A program made the translations under genes and the position numbers. The notes under the pieces are model-generated. The model searched no databases, had not been told where the DNA came from, and worked only from the letters and a program-made list of their open reading frames with translations. Shown in pieces: positions 1 through 6,891 of a stretch of DNA of 40,123 nt (position 1 is the first letter of the stretch; every line of letters begins with the position of its first letter). The stretch is from positions 1-40,123 of IMG/VR virus record IMGVR_UViG_3300032163_000041. One strand, 5' to 3'. The stretch is from a virus.

Positions 1-127
1 CATGAGCGACTACGAGACATTCCTACGATCCAAGGACTTCGCGCAAGTCGAGACGGGCATCAAAGACGGCTACACGCTGTCGGCGCATCTGAAGCCGTTT
101 CAAGCGGACGTTATTCGATGGGCGCTC
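1..127. repeat. 127-bp terminal redundancy, left copy
   Basis: Bases 1-127 are identical to 39997-40123. This is seen directly. The length equals a common maximum k-mer of short-read assemblers, so the simplest reading is the closing overlap of a circular contig and not a true physical end. It cuts the helicase-methyltransferase gene, whose ribosome-binding site lies at the other end of the window. Confidence 0.95.
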
Positions 128-2278
128 CGCAAGGGCAAGGCCGCGCTGTTCGAGGATTGTGGCCTTGGGAAGACAATCCAACTTCTCGAATGGTCGCGGA
201 TCGTTTCCGAACATACAGGCGGGCGCGTCTTGATCCTCGCGCCTCTCGCCGTCGCGCAGCAGACAGTGGGCGAGGGCGTGAAGTTTGGGATTCCATGCGC
301 CTACGTTCGCAAGCCGGGATCGGACGCAGACCTACCGCCGATCACGGTTACGAACTACGAGATGCTCGAACGGTTTGATCCGGCCGTTTTCTCGGGGATT
401 GTGCTGGATGAAAGCTCGATCCTGAAATCCTACGATGGCGCGACGCGGACGGCGATCTTGGAGGCGTTCGGACGGACGCCATATCGGCTGGCGTGTACGG
501 CGACACCGGCACCTAACGATTTCATGGAGCTAGGGAATCATTCGGAGTTTCTTGGAGTCATGCGGCGAACCGAAATGCTCTCGATGTTCTTTGTCCACGA
601 TGGCGGGGAAACGCAGAAATGGAGATTGAAGGGCCACGCCGAAAAAGACTTCTGGCGATGGATGGCGACGTGGGCCGTGACGATGAGATCGCCTGCGGAT
701 CTTGGATACGATGCGTCCGAGTTCGTCCTACCGCCGTTGAAGACAGAGACGATCATCGTGGACGCTGGCGAGTCGGATCACTTGGATCGTGGGCTGCTAT
801 TCCCGTTGCCAGTTTCGACGCTCGAAGAAAGGCGGGCCGCTAGAAAGGCGAGCCTGTCCGAACGAGTCGCCAAGGTCGCGGAGATCGTGAACGGATCGAA
901 GGAGCAATTCTTTGTCTTGTGCAACTTGAACGCCGAGGGCGATGCGCTGGAAGAGTTGATCGGCGACGCGGTGCAAGTCGCTGGCGCGGACACTCTCGCC
1001 GACAAAGAAGAACGGCTAACCGGATTCGCGGAAGGGCGGCATCGAGTCCTGATTTCCAAGAGCAAGATCGCGGGCTTTGGATTGAACCTACAGCGATGCG
1101 CGAACGTGATATTCGCCGGAGTCAACGATAGCTACGAGTCGTACTACCAGACCATCAGGCGGTGTCACCGATTCGGACAGAAGCGGCAAGTCACCGTCCA
1201 TCGAATCATCGGAGAGTCAGAGCAACCCGTGTTAGCCAACATCGAGCGCAAGGAAAAGGAGAACGCGACAATGGCGGATGAGATGTCGAAGAACATGGCC
1301 GAGTACGTCCGGGGAGAGATCCAAGGAACGCACCGCGACGTTGCGCCCTACGAGGTAGGCAAGACAACCGGCGAGGGGTGGACGATGCACTTGGGCGATT
1401 GCGTCGAGACGTTGCGGACGATGGAGGCTGATTCGATTGATTACTCGGTCGCGTCCATCCCGTTCGCCAGCCTGTACACCTACAGCGCATCGGATCGGGA
1501 CATGGGCAACAGCAAGGATCACGCGGAGTTCTTCAAGCACTTTGCGTTTCTGGTAGGCGAATGGCTCCGGGTTACGAAGCCGGGGAGGTTGATCTCGGTC
1601 CACGTTACGAATCTGGCGACGGTGAAGGTTCGAGACGGATACATCGGGATCACGGACTTTCGAGGCGACACGATCCGGGCATTTCAAGCGGGCGGCGCGG
1701 TGTTCCATTCCGAGGTCTGTGTCTGGAAAGATCCGGTAACGGCGATGCAGCGGACAAAGGCGAAGGGGCTGTTGTGGATGCAGTTGAAAAAGGATTCGAC
1801 TGCTTCACGGCAAGGAATCCCCGACTACGTTTTGACGTTCCGAAAGGTCGGCGACAACGCAGAGCCGGTCATGCACACGCCGGAAGACTTCCCGGTCGCG
1901 GTCTGGCAGCGCTACGCCTCGCCGGTCTGGTTCGACATAAACGCTTCGGAGACGCTACAGAAACAATCGGCGCGGGAAGATCGAGACGAGCGGCATATCG
2001 CGCCGCTGCAACTCGAAGTGATTCGCCGATGCCTGCAACTCTGGAGCAATCCGAACGATCTGGTTCTTTCTCCGTTCGCGGGGATCGGATCGGAGGGCTA
2101 CGAGGCGATCAAGAACGGGCGGCGGTTTGTTGGAGTTGAACTGAAAGGCTCGTACTACCAGCAGGCGGTTGCGAATCTGCAACGGGCGGAGCGGGATACC
2201 AAGTCCGGCGACTTGTTCGGAGGCGTTGCGACCGAAGCGACCGAAGCGACCGAAGCGACCGAAGCCGTGACGGCATGA
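2..2278 (+). CDS. SNF2-like helicase fused to N4/N6 DNA methyltransferase
   Basis: A 758-residue two-domain enzyme. The N-terminal half is a superfamily 2 helicase: Walker A GLGKT at 54-58, DESS at 136-139, TATP at 166-169, and the arginine-finger motif RRCHRFGQ at 386-393. The C-terminal half is an amino-methyltransferase: catalytic motif SIPF at about 485-488 stands in place of DPPY, and the SAM-binding motif FAGIG at 692-696 lies C-terminal to it, the beta-class order. The SIPF variant is known in phage enzymes of this kind. The start ATG overlaps the stop of the preceding zinc-motif gene across the circle junction (39998), with GGAG seven bases upstream. The likely role is DNA remodelling or replication plus self-methylation; no cognate restriction partner is obvious apart from the HNH protein two genes on. 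The tail ends in four TEA repeats. Confidence 0.88.
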   Translation: MSDYETFLRSKDFAQVETGIKDGYTLSAHLKPFQADVIRWALRKGKAALFEDCGLGKTIQLLEWSRIVSEHTGGRVLILAPLAVAQQTVGEGVKFGIPCAYVRKPGSDADLPPITVTNYEMLERFDPAVFSGIVLDESSILKSYDGATRTAILEAFGRTPYRLACTATPAPNDFMELGNHSEFLGVMRRTEMLSMFFVHDGGETQKWRLKGHAEKDFWRWMATWAVTMRSPADLGYDASEFVLPPLKTETIIVDAGESDHLDRGLLFPLPVSTLEERRAARKASLSERVAKVAEIVNGSKEQFFVLCNLNAEGDALEELIGDAVQVAGADTLADKEERLTGFAEGRHRVLISKSKIAGFGLNLQRCANVIFAGVNDSYESYYQTIRRCHRFGQKRQVTVHRIIGESEQPVLANIERKEKENATMADEMSKNMAEYVRGEIQGTHRDVAPYEVGKTTGEGWTMHLGDCVETLRTMEADSIDYSVASIPFASLYTYSASDRDMGNSKDHAEFFKHFAFLVGEWLRVTKPGRLISVHVTNLATVKVRDGYIGITDFRGDTIRAFQAGGAVFHSEVCVWKDPVTAMQRTKAKGLLWMQLKKDSTASRQGIPDYVLTFRKVGDNAEPVMHTPEDFPVAVWQRYASPVWFDINASETLQKQSAREDRDERHIAPLQLEVIRRCLQLWSNPNDLVLSPFAGIGSEGYEAIKNGRRFVGVELKGSYYQQAVANLQRAERDTKSGDLFGGVATEATEATEATEAVTA
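2228..2263 (+). repeat. 4 x 9-bp tandem repeat (gcgaccgaa)
   Basis: Four perfect copies of gcgaccgaa at the 3' end of the helicase-methyltransferase gene encode a (ATE)4 tail. The copies keep the frame, so copy number could vary without breaking the gene. Confidence 0.9.
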
Positions 2279-2553
2279 GCCGCGAGATCTTGCGCGTGAT
2301 TGAGCTGAAGGCGTGGACGCGCTACGGCCTACCGCCCTCGCGGCCGATCCTGTGGGGCGAAGTACCGCCGGGTAGAGATATTGGCTGTTGGCTTGGAAGG
2401 CCAATCATGGAATTGACGCCACAGCAATCACTCGGCACTTGGATCGACTTTCTCGCGGAACCGAATCCGTGCGCCATCGGCCAGCCCTGCCGAGTTGAAA
2501 GCACGGAATCTTGGGAGTCTCGAATCACGATCAACGGGAGGCGGGCGAGATGA
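2275..2553 (+). CDS. Hypothetical protein (92 aa)
   Basis: The ATG overlaps the stop of the helicase-methyltransferase (ATGA), so the two are translationally coupled. The protein is Trp- and Pro-rich in its first half and has no motif I recognise. It ends in an ATGA overlap with the HNH gene, which makes it a linker gene of the same transcript. Confidence 0.65.
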   Translation: MSREILRVIELKAWTRYGLPPSRPILWGEVPPGRDIGCWLGRPIMELTPQQSLGTWIDFLAEPNPCAIGQPCRVESTESWESRITINGRRAR

Positions 2554-3155
2554 GCGTCAAGGTGGCATCCGAGGCCGAGGCGCGGCGGTACGCCGAAGCT
2601 GCTGGCGCGAAGTTTCCGAAGCCCGTGCCAGTCTTGAAGGTTCGCAAGCCGCTGGCGCGTTCGATGCCGCCGACTCGAAAGACGCCGATCAAGCGGAGTG
2701 CTGCACCGAAGCGGAAGAAGGGGCCGACTGCGCTATCGGAGTTGAAACGCAAGGAGAACGAGAGATGGCCGGGAATCAGGCGAGCGATCTACGACCGAGA
2801 GGGCGCGATCTGTCAGCTTTGCCGTTCGGTCCATGATGCATGGACGGCGCACCACTTGGACAAGAAACGAACCGGATTCGACGCCGAGACGGGGATGGTG
2901 ATGATCGGTCTCGCTACGGGCGGCGGCGGGTTTTCGGGCTGTCACCGGGCGGCGCACAACGATCTGCGGGCGAGCCGATTGAGCCTTGGATGGTCGAACG
3001 CGAAGCGGTACGAGTGCGAGAACAGAGTGCGTTGGCTTGTGTCCGAAGAGTGGCCAGAGCAACTCGCTCTGAACCAGGCGCTCACGGAAGTGCAGCGCGA
3101 GATTGACGCGGGGCGACTGGCCTCGCGGTTGAGGCGGCCAAAAGGAGAGGTGTAA
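2550..3155 (+). CDS. HNH-type endonuclease
   Basis: A 201-residue protein. I start it at the ATG at 2550, which overlaps the previous stop and has GGGAGG upstream; an in-frame ATG at 2511 lies inside the previous gene and lacks a comparable site. The basic N-terminal third is followed by CQLC, then HHLDKK, then GCHRAAHND, the Cys/His spacing of HNH nucleases in which CxxC holds zinc and the HH pair begins the beta-beta-alpha metal finger. Phage HNH enzymes nick DNA in packaging or recombination, or act as homing nucleases. This one lies far from the terminase but two genes from the helicase-methyltransferase, so a DNA-modification or recombination role is possible (inference). Confidence 0.7.
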   Translation: MSVKVASEAEARRYAEAAGAKFPKPVPVLKVRKPLARSMPPTRKTPIKRSAAPKRKKGPTALSELKRKENERWPGIRRAIYDREGAICQLCRSVHDAWTAHHLDKKRTGFDAETGMVMIGLATGGGGFSGCHRAAHNDLRASRLSLGWSNAKRYECENRVRWLVSEEWPEQLALNQALTEVQREIDAGRLASRLRRPKGEV

Positions 3156-3159
3156 CGCA

Positions 3160-3372
3160 ATGGAACGAGACGAGGCGCTTTTGGCATCGCAGAGGATCGG
3201 GGACTTGGTGACTGCGGCACTATGGATCGCAGTTCCGATAACAATCGGGATCATGATCTGCGGAATTATATTAGTGATGGATTGGTCAGAAACGAAAAAA
3301 GTCAAGGCCTTGGGATTAAAAAGGTGTCCGCAATGCTCCGGTAGTTTTTTGCCAAAAGGAGAAACGGAATGA
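3160..3372 (+). CDS. Small membrane protein with a CxxC tail
   Basis: A 70-residue protein. A hydrophobic stretch at about residues 20-41 is a good single membrane helix. The short C-terminal tail carries CPQC, half of a zinc ribbon. The site ggagaggtg lies upstream of the ATG. The 3' part of the gene is noticeably more A/T-rich than its neighbours, which may mark recent acquisition. Function unknown. Confidence 0.6.
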   Translation: MERDEALLASQRIGDLVTAALWIAVPITIGIMICGIILVMDWSETKKVKALGLKRCPQCSGSFLPKGETE

Positions 3373-3431
3373 ACGAGCGCAATAAAACCAAGATGGCAAC
3401 AGTCGCGGAAGCGACAGGAGGAATGGCGTGA
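3369..3431 (+). CDS. Possible 20-residue peptide
   Basis: ATG overlaps the preceding stop (ATGA) and has AAAGGAG upstream. Its own stop overlaps the GTG of the next gene. The reading frame is only 20 codons and may serve to carry ribosomes between neighbours. Supported by context only. Confidence 0.3.
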   Translation: MNERNKTKMATVAEATGGMA

Positions 3432-3703
3432 GCAACAGACAAACGGACAAGGGATGTGCATGGCACAATGGGGAACGCAATGGGAAACCGCCCGTGGAAT
3501 GCGGCAGGGCTTTGGCGGACCATAGCTTTTGTCGGACGCATCAAGAGCGGGCCGAGGTGATCGCGGAGATCGCGGTGCGGAAGTGGCCGATGCTGACGGT
3601 TCGCAAGAAGTCCACAGAGGTACACATGGCCGCATACATGGTCCACGGGGCATGCCGAACGCTGGATGGAAAGGTGCTGTTGGGGGGAGCGCTCGCGGCA
3701 TGA
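3428..3703 (+). CDS. Hypothetical protein with N-terminal Cys/His cluster
   Basis: A 91-residue protein with a GTG start; AGGAGG lies six bases upstream. The first 40 residues hold Cys/His pairs (CAWH, then ECG, then CRTH) spaced like a small zinc-binding module. It ends in an ATGA overlap with the membrane glycosyltransferase gene. Function unknown. Confidence 0.6.
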   Translation: MSNRQTDKGCAWHNGERNGKPPVECGRALADHSFCRTHQERAEVIAEIAVRKWPMLTVRKKSTEVHMAAYMVHGACRTLDGKVLLGGALAA

Positions 3704-4800
3704 ACACCCGCACGGCTTGGGCAGTCGGCTTGATCGGAATGGCATTGGTAGCCGTCCAATCCTTCGGACTCGGGGATGGGCAAGACTTCCGAACGCTGTA
3801 CGATTCGGCGCGGCTTGGCGCATCTCTGTCAATGCGGGGACACTTCACGGGGGATCTGTCCCCTGGCGGTCTGGACGTTCTCTGCATCCCGCCTTTCGGT
3901 CCCGTGTTCCGGGCGTTCGGCCTTTGGACTTTGCCGCTCGGATTCGAGGGGGCGCTGATGTTGTTTCGGATCGCGTGCTTGGGCGCAATCTCACTCCTTG
4001 CCTGGTATTGCAGAAGCCCTTTGCTCTTGATCGTCGCGCCGCTTTGTCCCGAGTACGTCTGGGCGTTGAAGGTCGGGAACATCACGGCGCTACAGGCACC
4101 GTTGATCTGGCTCGCTGTCTCGATGGCGGGGGGCGTGGCATGGCTGCGCATTCCGAAGCCGATACCGGCGGCGATTCTATTCGGCGGGATCTCGGCGCTG
4201 AAACCGTCGCTACTGCCGGTCGGGCTGATATTCCTGTTTCTCGGATGGCGGGCGGTTTTGGCGATGGGCCTCGCGTTCGCCGTCCCGATTGCCCTGTGCC
4301 TCGTTGCGCTACCGGGCGAGACAATGGCGGGATGGTGGGCCGGATTGACCGGGTTGATGTCCAATCCGTTCACGGCCTCCCCGGCGAACGTCTCGATACC
4401 GGGGCTGATGCTCCGGGCGCAGGGCTACCACTTCGGATCGGAGATACCGGCTCATGTCGCAAGTCTGTGCAACTTGGCTGCGGCCGGAATCCTTGGCATC
4501 GGAGCGATTGCCGCTTGGGCCTACGCGGCATCAGGCCCCGCAACCATCGGTGCAGTCTTGGCCTGCGCCGCGTGTCTCGCTGGTCCCGCATCGTGGTATC
4601 ACTACCCGACCATCATGCTCTGCGCGTTGACGTGCGTTGCCACCGCAACCCCATCGGGTATCGCCGCGCTCGTCCTAACGGTCACGGTCATGAACGGCGA
4701 CGGCCATTTGATCGGGACCGGCCTCGCGCCTTGGCCGACACTCGGACTTGCGCTACTCTTCGCCTGCTGGATCTGGATTGCGAGGGAGGAAAGCAAATGA
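3700..4800 (+). CDS. GT87-like polytopic membrane glycosyltransferase
   Basis: A 366-residue protein with about nine to ten hydrophobic helices. The start is the ATG at 3700, which overlaps the previous stop; the open frame extends upstream only in the shadow of that gene. Features recall GT-C glycosyltransferases of family GT87 (DUF2029): an acidic DFxxxY motif after the first helix (D29, F30, Y34), a GN-[IT]xALQ segment at about 126-133, LKPS at 167-170 in a membrane loop, and NVSIPGL at 230-236. The family uses polyprenyl-phosphate sugars to glycosylate envelope polymers on the outer face of the membrane. In a phage it could alter a receptor and exclude competitors, as Gtr proteins do. The specific sugar and target are unknown. 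DUF2029 assignment is from motif memory, not a search. Confidence 0.7.
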   Translation: MNTRTAWAVGLIGMALVAVQSFGLGDGQDFRTLYDSARLGASLSMRGHFTGDLSPGGLDVLCIPPFGPVFRAFGLWTLPLGFEGALMLFRIACLGAISLLAWYCRSPLLLIVAPLCPEYVWALKVGNITALQAPLIWLAVSMAGGVAWLRIPKPIPAAILFGGISALKPSLLPVGLIFLFLGWRAVLAMGLAFAVPIALCLVALPGETMAGWWAGLTGLMSNPFTASPANVSIPGLMLRAQGYHFGSEIPAHVASLCNLAAAGILGIGAIAAWAYAASGPATIGAVLACAACLAGPASWYHYPTIMLCALTCVATATPSGIAALVLTVTVMNGDGHLIGTGLAPWPTLGLALLFACWIWIAREESK

Positions 4801-5051
4801 CCAAGCCGATGGAATTGCGAACCGAAGACGGGCGATTGATCGGTTGTCCAGCAGACACGTTTCACGGATTGTCAGACGTTGAACGAGCCGAAGCGATTGG
4901 ATTTCTGGCGCAACTCGGCGGATATGCATGGCCACCGCAAGGCATTGTCTATACGTCACAGGTAATGCTGGACGCCGAGAAGGTGGCAGCAGCGCTTCGG
5001 ATCACGCGATGGGGGCAGGACGCCGCAGATTCGTTGAGGCCGAGGCCATGA
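4797..5051 (+). CDS. Hypothetical protein (84 aa)
   Basis: Starts with an ATGA overlap after the glycosyltransferase and ends with another. Acidic and soluble, no recognised motif. The coupling suggests it is co-expressed with the glycosyltransferase, but nothing in the sequence shows a joint function. Confidence 0.6.
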   Translation: MTKPMELRTEDGRLIGCPADTFHGLSDVERAEAIGFLAQLGGYAWPPQGIVYTSQVMLDAEKVAAALRITRWGQDAADSLRPRP

Positions 5052-5314
5052 CGCTCCGCGCGGCCAAGAAGAGAAACCGAGCGTTCCTAGCAGTCGCGGT
5101 TGGAATGATCGGGTATGGTGCTGCGGCGGAAATGATGGCGATAGCATCAAGCAGCGAGACTGACAAGGATGGGCAGATGGTCGCTGTAATAAAAAACGCG
5201 GGAGCGGCGATCCGTTTGGCGAGACTACACGTTGGGCGCTCGAAAGATTTGCGCCGCAGGTTACGAGGCGTGGAACGATCGCTTCGCCAGATCATAGCGA
5301 AGGTCAGACGTTGA
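5048..5314 (+). CDS. Small membrane-anchored basic protein (88 aa)
   Basis: Start chosen at the ATGA overlap at 5048. After a short basic N-terminus there is one hydrophobic segment (about residues 13-32), then a polar region and a strongly basic C-terminal helix rich in Arg. The layout suggests a single-pass inner-membrane protein with a cytoplasmic or nucleic-acid-facing tail. Function unknown. Confidence 0.55.
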   Translation: MTLRAAKKRNRAFLAVAVGMIGYGAAAEMMAIASSSETDKDGQMVAVIKNAGAAIRLARLHVGRSKDLRRRLRGVERSLRQIIAKVRR

Positions 5315-5330
5315 CGCCGGAGGAAATCCG

Positions 5331-5534
5331 ATGATTCCTAAACAATGTCGGCGAAAGGGGCATCGGATGGAGGCAAGATTTATTTGGTTTTTTGGTTCGT
5401 TCGGCCCTGTCGGTGGCGTGCAACAAAAAACCAGGGGGGCAGAATACGTCAGTCAGTGCGTCAGGCGTGGATGCTCGTTCGAGTCCAAGATTGACACCGG
5501 GCCGCCGCCTTCGGAAAGAGAGGAGAGCCGATGA
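5331..5534 (+). CDS. Small Cys/His-motif protein (67 aa)
   Basis: GGAGGAAA lies just upstream of the ATG. The layout C-x3-KGH, a central hydrophobic/aromatic stretch, then C-x4-C matches the small zinc-knuckle-type proteins common in phage accessory regions. The early part is A/T-rich compared with its neighbours. It ends in an ATGA overlap with the next zinc-motif gene. Confidence 0.55.
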   Translation: MIPKQCRRKGHRMEARFIWFFGSFGPVGGVQQKTRGAEYVSQCVRRGCSFESKIDTGPPPSEREESR

Positions 5535-5701
5535 ACTGCCCGAACATGAAATGCGCCGAGTTTCAGAAAAAGCACGATACGAGAGTGCCGCTTCGTCCAA
5601 CGCGAAAGAGCCGCAAGGGGGATCGGCGCTGTAACTTTTGCGGGAGCAGATTCCGTCCGGGACGCAAACGGGCGCTGCGGATGCGCGAGGGAATCCGATG
5701 A
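5531..5701 (+). CDS. Small zinc-ribbon protein (56 aa)
   Basis: ATG overlaps the previous stop, with AGGAGAG upstream. The peptide has CPNMKC near the start and CNFCG in the second half, a four-Cys zinc-ribbon layout separated by a Lys/Arg-rich linker, and a basic C-terminus. It probably binds nucleic acid (inference). Its stop overlaps the next ATG. Confidence 0.6.
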   Translation: MNCPNMKCAEFQKKHDTRVPLRPTRKSRKGDRRCNFCGSRFRPGRKRALRMREGIR

Positions 5702-5943
5702 TCTACCCCCTGCCAATAAACTGGCAGCCAGATTCCTACGGTGCCGATGTGAATGGCGCGACTCTGGAAGTGTCTCGCAACAAGGACGGCAACGCTTTCG
5801 GGATCACATTCGAGTCATGGTATTTTCGGGTGCGTTTCCGAAGCCTTATCGCTGATGGGATATTCGAGAGGAGAGAAGATGCCATGGCGCAGGCCGAATC
5901 GTGTTTGGCGGAAATGTTGAAAAGATCGGAGACGAAGCCGTGA
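5698..5943 (+). CDS. Hypothetical protein (81 aa), MIYPL start
   Basis: ATGA-coupled. The sequence suggests a small beta-rich fold followed by a C-terminal amphipathic helix. Its first codons (atgatctaccccct) are nearly the same as those of the very short gene at 5940, so the two share a start module. Confidence 0.6.
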   Translation: MIYPLPINWQPDSYGADVNGATLEVSRNKDGNAFGITFESWYFRVRFRSLIADGIFERREDAMAQAESCLAEMLKRSETKP

Positions 5944-5996
5944 TCTACCCCCTCGCTGTGACGTGCTGGACTTGCGGAGCCGAGGCAGCATCATGA
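5940..5996 (+). CDS. Possible 18-residue CxxC peptide, MIYPL start
   Basis: GTG overlaps the preceding stop. The peptide begins MIYPL like the gene before it, carries CWTC and stops after 18 codons with an ATGA overlap to the next gene. It may be a truncated paralogue of a small zinc protein or a coupling peptide. Confidence 0.35.
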   Translation: MIYPLAVTCWTCGAEAAS

Positions 5997-6238
5997 GATG
6001 GCTGGCGGAGGCGTTGGTGGCGCTCGCTCGCGCGGAGAGATGGTTCAAGGCGGCCGAGGCGGGACCTATGCGGCTTCGGCACGGGCCGAACGTGCCATAT
6101 ATTCGATCCAAGGCAAACCTTAGGGCGCTAGGTTGGCGGCAAATCAACATTGCGATAGAAATGATGGAGTTCTGCGAACAGTCTGGATGGTTGCGTTTGA
6201 CGCACAGGCAGTTGAGGGATTGCGGGGCCGCAGATTGA
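5993..6238 (+). CDS. Hypothetical helical protein (81 aa)
   Basis: ATGA start. Predominantly helical with a Trp/Arg-rich first third. The C-terminal part reads like a short helix-turn-helix (QINIAIEMMEF then WLRLTHRQL), but the match is weak. Lies directly upstream of the packaging genes. Confidence 0.5.
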   Translation: MRWLAEALVALARAERWFKAAEAGPMRLRHGPNVPYIRSKANLRALGWRQINIAIEMMEFCEQSGWLRLTHRQLRDCGAAD

Positions 6239-6411
6239 AAGACCGCCGGGGCAGACCCATGACCCGCGTTGGAGAGGCCAGAGCCAAGCATCAAAAGCAC
6301 GTCGCGGACTGCGGGCCTTGCTGGATGGCCAGAGCCATGAAGGCCGGTTCCGAGTGCGCGAAGGGAATCCGTCTCCGACAAACCGCTGCAAGTCTCATGA
6401 AGTTGGGGTAA
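6235..6411 (+). CDS. Small Cys/His protein (58 aa) before terminase
   Basis: I place the start at the TTG at 6235, which overlaps the preceding stop (TTGA) as elsewhere in this genome; an ATG at 6259 is the alternative. The core H-x4-C-x2-C followed by another Cys resembles a minimal zinc knuckle. Function unknown. Confidence 0.5.
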   Translation: MKDRRGRPMTRVGEARAKHQKHVADCGPCWMARAMKAGSECAKGIRLRQTAASLMKLG

Positions 6412-6420
6412 GAATCTGGC

Positions 6421-6891
6421 ATGGCTAAACACAACTTCTCGCGGCAGGGCAAGGTCAAGAAGGGGCCGCTTCACGGCTGCGATCATCGGGATTTGCTGAT
6501 CGTCAAAACATACGAGGCACATCCGATGTGGTCGGATGATGAGGTTGGGAAAGAGATCGGGCTATCAGGCTCCGCTGTCCAGGCGCGACGAACGAGCGCC
6601 CGGTATGTCGCCATGCTGGCCGACCGATACCCGCCGGCCAAGGAGTTCAACGCCCGCCTGTTGCCGAGGGCGAGGGCGAAGTTGATCGCGCTCATCGAAG
6701 CCGAAAACGAGACCGTTGCGTTGAAAGTCTGCGAACGTCTGTTAGGCTCTGACCTATCCCCGACGCATGAAGAAAACAGCGATGCCCAACGTGCCGCAGA
6801 TCGTAGCGCGGTCGCGTTCCTTGGTGGCGTCGAGAGAGTCGAAGAGATTCTCCGAAGGTCCAAGGCTGGGGAGCCTGCGGTGGGAGGATAG
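6421..6891 (+). CDS. Terminase small subunit (probable)
   Basis: A 156-residue protein immediately upstream of the large terminase. Residues about 38-60 (DDEVGKEIGLSGSAVQARR) read as a helix-turn-helix, the usual DNA-recognition element of small terminases, followed by a helical oligomerisation region and an acidic tail. Its 3' end overlaps the large-subunit frame by 125 bp, which is unusual. It would recognise the pac site and load the motor. Assignment rests on the HTH, size and position. Confidence 0.65.
   Translation: MAKHNFSRQGKVKKGPLHGCDHRDLLIVKTYEAHPMWSDDEVGKEIGLSGSAVQARRTSARYVAMLADRYPPAKEFNARLLPRARAKLIALIEAENETVALKVCERLLGSDLSPTHEENSDAQRAADRSAVAFLGGVERVEEILRRSKAGEPAVGG

Noticed and set aside
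1-127. True direct terminal repeat as in T7-like phages
   Set aside because: Cannot be excluded, but the exact length is that of a usual assembler overlap and the repeat lies inside a coding gene without special sequence.
2733-4373. 546-codon open frame on the minus strand
   Set aside because: Antisense to four well-supported coupled genes; Arg/Pro/Ser-rich product without domains. A by-product of GC-rich codon use.
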